From Arcuatula senhousia (lineage: Eukaryota; Mollusca; Bivalvia; Mytilida; Mytilidae), in contig OZ020309.1 in NCBI GenBank assembly GCA_963971305.1, forward strand, positions 7,991,001-8,055,000: 64,000 nucleotides of DNA, given 5' to 3'. Shown here in pieces: positions 58,261-64,000 of this stretch. How positions within the stretch are numbered: the stretch's first letter is position 1; each line of letters opens with the position of its first letter. The notes under the pieces were generated by a model. That model worked only from the letters and a program-made list of their open reading frames with translations, was not told where the DNA came from and ran no database searches. The position numbers and the translations under genes are program-made.

Positions 58261-61200
58261 GTTTGTTACATGTATCTCAGGTCCTGGTTTCATATAACAT
58301 CTCAAATTGAGTGTTTAGTCAAATCCTTCCTCAACTCAAAATCTAACCAAACAAAAATGTAAAAATTTTAGTTTAAGAGATATTTGAGGAAATACTCAAT
58401 TCGAGATGTTTTATGAAACCGGGCCTGAAAGTCATGCTAGGCTGAGAGGTTCAAATTACCGGTTTTATATGAAAGCTGTTTAAGTTCAACTAGAACAAAT
58501 CAATGGTACTCTATGAAATTGTTACAATACATACATGATAAATAATGGTAGATCGTGACTGCTGTTATGATGAGGTAGATGTAAAAAAGTCAAACACTTC
58601 AATAATAGTATAGAGGGTTCTTGATGATACCAGTGGTACATGTACATTGTACAATTACAATGCATAAATTGAACCCATTCAAAGGCAACCAAATGAATCT
58701 TTTGATAAAAAAAATGTCTGAAAAATTTAAAAATGCACCCATAAAATTTACTTTACATACAAGTATTTAAAGAAAATGAAATAATCTTACAAGCAAGAAC
58801 TCATTGCAACCGCTTGCAAAATGTTACTACCAAAACTGTTTGAAACAAAATCATCACCTCACTTTCACAGTATGGTATATTTTTATATATTACAGCAACT
58901 GTTCAATAAGAAAAGAAGTATTTCTGGCAGTGATAGGAGATCTTCACACCATTCCTCTCCTCAGCCGTCTGGACAAGGATCCAACTCACTTCATTTCATG
59001 GACCAAGACAATCTGTCAGACCGCACATCAACGTCGTCCTTTGCCCTCGCAGATCACTATGACGATAATCAGCAAACTGTCAAATCTTTTGGAGAGATAT
59101 CTATTGATACACAAGACAGCGCCACCTACTTAAATTCTCCATTCCCATGTGGAAATATATCGTTCGGAGGTCATGGTCATGAAGAAGATTTAGAGGTAAG
59201 ACAGGACTCATATTTAGCACAAGCAAAGAAGCAAAACATATCTGAATTTTCACATTTTGCCACTCAAAATTTTCAAGAGCAGCAAAATTTGCTTCTAAAA
59301 TTTCTGTGCATGAGAAAAAGATCTTTTTATTTTTGCCTTAATATAAACAACTTTGCTTCTGTTAGAAATATTTTTTATTTCAATCCATGGTCATTGAGTT
59401 GAAGATGCTGCTACATAAATATACAGTGAAACTTGTCTGAACTGAACTTTGAGTTAAACGAAAACCTGTCTAAACCAAATCCTGAATAAACTGACAAGTT
59501 GCCTGGATTGAACTTCTTTCAAGTCCCTTCTCTTCAGTTTTATACATATTTAATCTGTATAAATTGAACACCTATCTAATAAAAGTTTACCAAGGTCTTT
59601 ATTAGTCCTAAAGGGGTTCAGTTTAGACAAGTTCACAATATCATGTTGTGATGTGGGAATGAATGTGCAATGTACAAAAACAAATGGTTTTACTGTTCTA
59701 ATTTGTCATTGAAATTAGTAATAGTTCAATGCATGGATTAAAATTTTTCATAAAACTGTCACAAAAAATGTTAAACATGTTAAAGCAGCGTCAAATTCTG
59801 AAAAATAAGGATAATATGTACATAGGTAATCTTCTTCAAATATGTACTTATTTCTGTACTGTAGTGGTAATAGTTATATTTTATGTTAACTGTTATCTAC
59901 TCCCTGTTTAATGATCAGAAAAACAAATGAAATTTAAACAAGTGAAGCAAGACTTCACTAGAATCATGTACATGTAAATATTTTTTCTTTTAAGACTAAA
60001 AGGCATTATGTAATTGTTCCTTGGGATGTTACACCAGTGAACTTGACCTATTTTATGGACAAGTATTGGAACATGAGAAGTCCCAAGATAGTTCTGTCAA
60101 TCATATCTGGTGTCCATCATTTCAAAGTCTGGAAGAATCCCAAGTTGAAAGAACAGTTTAAGAAGGGTATAATCAAGGTTAGTTTAGACAATGTTAGAAT
60201 AATAGATGCATGTATTATGCGTTACAAAGCTAAAAGAATTAATTGGTTATGAAGAATTAGATCAGTAATTGTGATAATGGTATAAAGATCAAGAACTGAA
60301 ATTTTTTATTCAAGCATTTAAGCAAAAAATGTTATTCAAATAAGAAAACTATGTATCTAGGACAATGATATTTGGAATAAGTGTATGTGATGCAACCTTC
60401 ATATATCAATGGCAATTTGAAAATCCATAATGCATGTGTGTTGCATCATAATTTGATCTGTTCTTTTTTTATCTTTAAAATGATTCTACTGTTAGTTTCA
60501 AGGACTTTCATTTTCGATTATTGGTCATGTTTTTTTATCTATAGAAGTTAAATGTGTAAGCTTCATGATTCCTTAAAATGATTAACTGAAAAGCTTGTGG
60601 TTTGTAAGTCTTAATTCAAATCACTACATATGGATTGTGAGTTAAAATCTGTAAATAAGCTACTTCCTGTTAAATACATGCATTTTTTCTTCTTATCGCT
60701 TTAGGCTGCTAATACGACAGAGATGTGGATTACCACTAATGGTATTGATGATGGTGTGTCAAGCATGATAGGGGAAGCTATACAAGAAGAGAAGATCGTC
60801 AGAGCCAATAGTAGATACAACCTAAGCCAGGTTGGACCTGACCCTATCAAGAAATTCCACAAGTTAACAGTGATAGGTGTTCTACCCAAACACAAATTAA
60901 CATATCAACAGATGCTTGAAGGGACAGCTGTAAGTTTTTTAAGGCTCCATATTTAGTTAAAATAGGGAAGTTCTTACGTTTTCACTTGGTGTGTCTGTCC
61001 ATCAGGATTTTTTAATGCTTTAACTCTTATAGTTTGAAGGATACAGATATAAAGATCTACCTTCAATGAAAAAAAATATCCTTGAAGGTAGTATAAACAT
61101 GTACATGAAAGTGTTCAAAATTAATGATTAAAAAAAGCCAATGTGTGCATACTATGCAAAAAAGACATCTGCAGTAAAATATTCCAATAATCTCTGAACC

Positions 61201-63868
61201 TTAGTACAACAAAGTGGCAGGCTTACAATTTCAATTTGAACAGAAAATGATTTCAAGTTGCAGTTTGATGATATACAAAAAAAGAATGTAAGCCCTTCCA
61301 GAGGTTATTTAACCTATTCCACATCTCATTTTTAGCTCACCTGGACCAAAGGTTCATGTGAGCTATTGCCATGACTTGGCGTCCGTCGTCGTCGTCGTCG
61401 TCGTTGTCGTCGTCGTCCGTTAACAATTTTTCAAAAATCTTCTCCTCTGAAACTACTGAACAGAATTGAATGAAACTTGGTATGATTGATCCTTAGGGTG
61501 TCCTGCACCAAACTTTTGTTTCGATTTTTGATCTGTCAAAAAACATGGCCGCCATTACTAAAAATAGACTAGGGGGGTCAGACTACTGTTTTTGGCTTAT
61601 AAATCAAAAAGTATAAGGGATAGAGGAAATCTGAGGCACGCTACTGATTCAGCATGGAAAGCTCTACAAAAGTCTCCATTTGGTCAAAGTTGTCAGATGA
61701 CCCCTTATAGGGGTTACAGCCCCTTAAAGGTGAAAAATAGCATTTTTAGGCAAGCGCCAGCGAAGCCTTATGGAGTCTATAGAGTAGTGATGATTTTCGC
61801 GTTTTTTTTCTGTCTAGACGGAGTGATTTTCCTGCATCCAGACTGGAATAAAATGCTTTATTTTCTATATTACTTTTCAATATTTGTTAACATGATATAC
61901 ACTTCTATAAATGTCAATTTTACTGGCATTTTATATGACCGGCACAAGTTTTAATTATTCCTTTGCATCTTTCATGACGAACTCTTTAGTTAAAGGCGAT
62001 AGAATATACATTATGTATTCATCTATTACTTGATTGGTTCGTATAAATATTTCTCTCATTTGATTGGTCAATGCATGGATACAGATTCTAGCTTCACCAT
62101 TCATAAAATCAGTACAAAAGGACGAGTGCATTTTAATTGAAGGGGTGTTTCAATCGATACCGTTTTTACACGATACCTGTCTTGTGTGCGCAATTGTGTT
62201 AATTAACTTTAAATTTGAGGGCATCTGCATGACAATCCTTTCTCCGCTCACCAAAATTGATAATTCGCAAACATTTTGAACAATATACTTTTACAGAGAA
62301 TAAATCTATTATAGTTGTTAAATATTTCGCTTGCCTTTAAACGCTTTAGAGCTTTGATTTCATGTTTTTGGCCTACAGAATGAAAACTATTGCAGATAGA
62401 GATTAGCTGTTGCTTGCTTAAATGTTTAGCTCATTTAGCTCTACCAAAGTCTCCATAGAGTCGAAGTTGTCAGATGACCCCTTATAGGGGTTACGGCCCC
62501 TTAAAGGTGAAATGTAGCCATTTTTCATGTTTTTGGCCTACAGAATGAAAACTATTGCAGATAGAGATTAGCTGTTGCTTGCTTAAATGTTTAGCTCATT
62601 TAGCTCTAGGAAAGTCTTCATAGGGTCGAAGTTGTCAGATGACCCCTTATGGAGGTTACGGCCCCTTGAAGGTGAAAAATAGCCATTTTTCATGTTTTTG
62701 GCCTACAGAATGAAAACTATTGCAGATAGAGATTAGCTGTTGCTTGCTTAAATGTTCAGCTCATTTAGCTCTACAAAATTCTCCATAGGGTCAAAGTTGT
62801 CAGATGCCCCCTTTTAGGGGTTACGGCCCCTGAAAAAAGCGATTTTTCATGTTTTTGGGCTACAGAATGAAAACTATTGCAGATAGAGATTAGCTGTTGC
62901 TTGCTTAAATGTTCAGCACATTTAGCTCTACAAAAGTCTCCATAGGGTCGAAGTTGTCAGATGACTCCTTATAGGGGTTATTGCCCCTTTTAGGTGAAAA
63001 ATGGTGTTTTTGGCCTATAGAATGAAAACTATTGCAGGTGGGAAAAGCTGTTGCTTGCTTAAATGTTCAGCTCATTTAGCTCTACAAAAGTATAGGGTCA
63101 ACATCAAGACCAGGTGAGCGATTCAGGCTCCTGGGAGCCTCTTGTTTTAATTATAGAACAGTAAAATGAGTATAACGAAACACAACAAAGGACATACATA
63201 TGTGTTAATAACCCTTTAAAAATCTTATATGTTGTTCCCATATACAAGACAATATGATAATGAACAATAAAGGATCCAAGCTGCTTCAAAGGATTTTGTC
63301 ACGCCTGCGAAGCAGAGCGGGACATAGGTGTTACTTTTTCGGCGGCGGCGAATGCGGCGTTAACTTTTTGGAAAAGTTTTATGAGCACCACCATATCTCA
63401 AGAACTATAGGTCCTGGGTTGATGAAACTTGGTATGCATATGCCCCAGTAGTAGCTTAGCACCCTTGCATCCTCATCTTTTGACCTTGACCTTGATTTTC
63501 CGGTTGAGTGACTTTGACAATTTTCAATGCATTTGATAGCAATGGAAAAGTTTTGCATGTAAATTCAAAATATAGTGGAAGTAAGAAAGATTAATTGTTT
63601 CTGATGGTGACGGCAGGCGAGACATACTTTAGTATTAACTCTTGTTTGTTTTTTTTATAGGACAGTATAATGATAAACAATGAAGGACCTAAGATTTCTA
63701 AAGGGTTATATGATCTGAATCCTGATCACACCCACTTTGTTTTGGTGGAAACAGAAGTCAGTGAGGAAAAAGAGAGGCTTCAATATGTAGAGTTCAGGTT
63801 TAACTTTGAAAAACAACTCCAATGCCAGATGGGTAGACCAAGACGATATAAGAGGCTACTTAGTTTTG
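57910..63868 (+). CDS. TRPM-family channel paralogue (gene B, both ends incomplete here)
   Basis: Exons 57910-58260, 58896-59195, 59995-60177, 60705-60929 and 63661-63868 match exons 4-8 of gene A one for one, with the same phases (0,0,0,0, then 1 at the end). Residues follow the same order: Ser/Pro-rich extension, YVIVPWDVTP and SPKIVLSIISG, MWITTNGIDDGVSSMIGEA, LTVIGVLPKHK, LNPDHTHFVLVE. Homologues of exons 1-3 must lie before 57910 but none was recognised there. Downstream exons lie right of the window. It reads away from gene A, so the pair is head-to-head, ~27.7 kb apart. The products are likely distinct channels or subunits (inference). Confidence 0.85.
58279..58427. mobile_element. MITE with CCTGGTTTCATA..ACATCTCAA ends, second copy
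   Basis: Inverted arms 'tcctggtttcatataacatc' and the complement ending 'atgaaaccgggcctg'. Same family as 8656-8772. It lies 19 bases after the exon donor at 58260. Confidence 0.6.
58896..59195 (+). CDS. TRPM gene B, exon equivalent to A exon 5
   Basis: 100 codons, phase 0/0, acceptor atattacag, donor GAG|gtaaga. QLFNKKRSISGSDRR start; Ser/His-rich middle; then SFGEISIDTQDS and CGNISFGGHGHEEDLE. Aligns in order with A exon 5, including the SIGELSIGSQ-type block. Confidence 0.82.
59196..59994. other. Gene B intron, no gene
   Basis: AT-rich. 59415-59640 has repeated 'tgaactt', 'aaaccaaat' and 'tgtctgaactgaac' words, like a decayed repeat. Nothing coding. Confidence 0.35.
59995..60177 (+). CDS. 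TRPM gene B, exon equivalent to A exon 6
   Basis: 61 codons, the same length as in gene A, phase 0/0, donor AAG|gttagt (the same weak donor as gene A). TKRHYVIVPWDVTP, LTYFMDKYW, SPKIVLSIISG, KEQFKKGIIK. No minisatellite follows here, so the amplification in gene A is specific to that copy. Confidence 0.88.
60178..60704. other. Gene B intron, no repeat recognised
   Basis: Ordinary AT-rich intron between two TRPM exons. It lacks the minisatellite found at the same intron of gene A. Confidence 0.4.
60705..60929 (+). CDS. TRPM gene B, exon equivalent to A exon 7
   Basis: 75 codons, phase 0/0, acceptor gctttag, donor GCT|gtaagt. AANTTEMWITTNGIDDGVSS then MIGEAIQEEKIVRANSR and LTVIGVLPKHKLTY. 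Same SLOG-like strands as gene A with a two-codon deletion in the loop after the VGPDP-type turn. Confidence 0.9.
61333..63145 (+). mobile_element. Repeat family e copy in gene B intron
   Basis: Starts 'agctcacctggaccaaaggt' with a (GTC)n tract. The ~165-bp core units ('gttgtcagatgaccccttat', 'aggggttacggccccttaaa', 'gagattagctgttgcttgct') repeat five or more times. Ends 'ctcctgggagcctcttgttt'. Ends and core match 41441-45315. Confidence 0.78.
61748..62336. mobile_element. ~590-bp insert with AGGCAAGCG / CGCTTGCCT ends
   Basis: It breaks the family e core inside a unit ('aaaatagcattttt | ... | catgtttttggcc'). The ends are a 9-bp inverted pair. The exact right edge and target duplication are unclear; the insert may extend to ~62362. 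Short frames inside are not convincing. Confidence 0.5.
63296..63630 (+). repeat. Dispersed repeat starting TCACGCCTGCGAAGCAGAGCG
   Basis: GC-richer block ('cggcggcggcgaatgcggcg', 'ccaccatatctcaagaacta', 'ttgaccttgaccttga') ending near 'ggcaggcgagaca'. It looks like a further bivalve repeat family. It ends ~30 bases before the gene B exon at 63661. Confidence 0.5.
63661..63868 (+). CDS. TRPM gene B, exon equivalent to A exon 8
   Basis: 208 nt, phase 0 in and 1 out, acceptor ttttatag, donor G|gtgagt. DSIMINNEGPKIS, LNPDHTHFVLVETEVSEEKE, EFRFNFEKQLQ, GRPRRYKRLL. Four codons longer than in gene A, in the acidic loop. The remaining 132 bases of the window are intron. Confidence 0.9.
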
Positions 63869-64000
63869 GTGAGTAGACTTGATGCATGTTTAAAGATTGC
63901 TAGTGTTGAAGTTGTTCGATTGTCATCAGGGATGAAAATTTCATGAACCAATTTGTTTACTCTTTCTTGACAACATTTGGGAGGATGGTCTAAAAAAATA

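Noticed and set aside
58804..59133. 109-codon frame overlapping the gene B exon
   Set aside because: Shadow in another frame of the exon 58896-59195, which is supported by its paralogue.

Overview
The window looks like genomic DNA of a bivalve mollusc, most likely a mussel (Mytilus-like). It is AT-rich and intron-rich. It is packed with dispersed repeats that carry internal ~160-200 bp tandem blocks, short 'CCGTCCGTCCG' runs and C/G homopolymers, a style typical of bivalve genomes. The assignment is by recognition and no database was searched. There are no operons, ribosome binding sites, CRISPR arrays or other bacterial features.

Two genes dominate and are divergent paralogues of the TRPM (melastatin-type TRP channel) family. 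The first is on the minus strand. It starts with an ATG at 30171, runs leftwards through 12 coding exons (720 codons reconstructed, all splice phases consistent) and leaves the window at the left edge. The second is on the plus strand. Five exons (57910-63868) match exons 4-8 of the first gene, with identical intron phases. It leaves the window on the right, and its first exons were not found. Both encode a Ser/Pro-rich, poorly conserved N-terminal extension followed by the TRPM cytosolic SLOG/LSDAT-type homology region. The channel segments lie outside the window.

Between the two genes is one single-exon coding sequence (37747-38520) for a secreted ~257-residue helical protein. Its pattern resembles the rapunzel / cephalotoxin-like family. 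A splice acceptor 8 bases before its ATG suggests an upstream 5'UTR exon.

The rest is mobile DNA and local duplications. 1-30 kb: minus-strand TRPM gene. It carries a 5.3-kb element with CACAGTG ends and a 5-bp target duplication (1741-7030), a triplicated exon start (7739-8056), and a ~1.1-kb, 50-bp minisatellite made from the end of exon 6 and its splice donor (10163-11257). Intron 1 holds a nest of three repeat families (21360-24618). 30-37 kb: intergenic repeats, including a ~590-bp foldback. 37-41 kb: the secreted-protein gene, then reverse-transcriptase debris containing a 203-bp triplication. 41.4-45.3 kb: a four-level transposon nest. 46-52 kb: a degenerate non-LTR retrotransposon, several MITEs and a ~390-bp higher-order satellite. 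52-58 kb: more repeats, one of which ends 17 bases before a TRPM exon. 58-64 kb: plus-strand TRPM exons with a large repeat in one intron.
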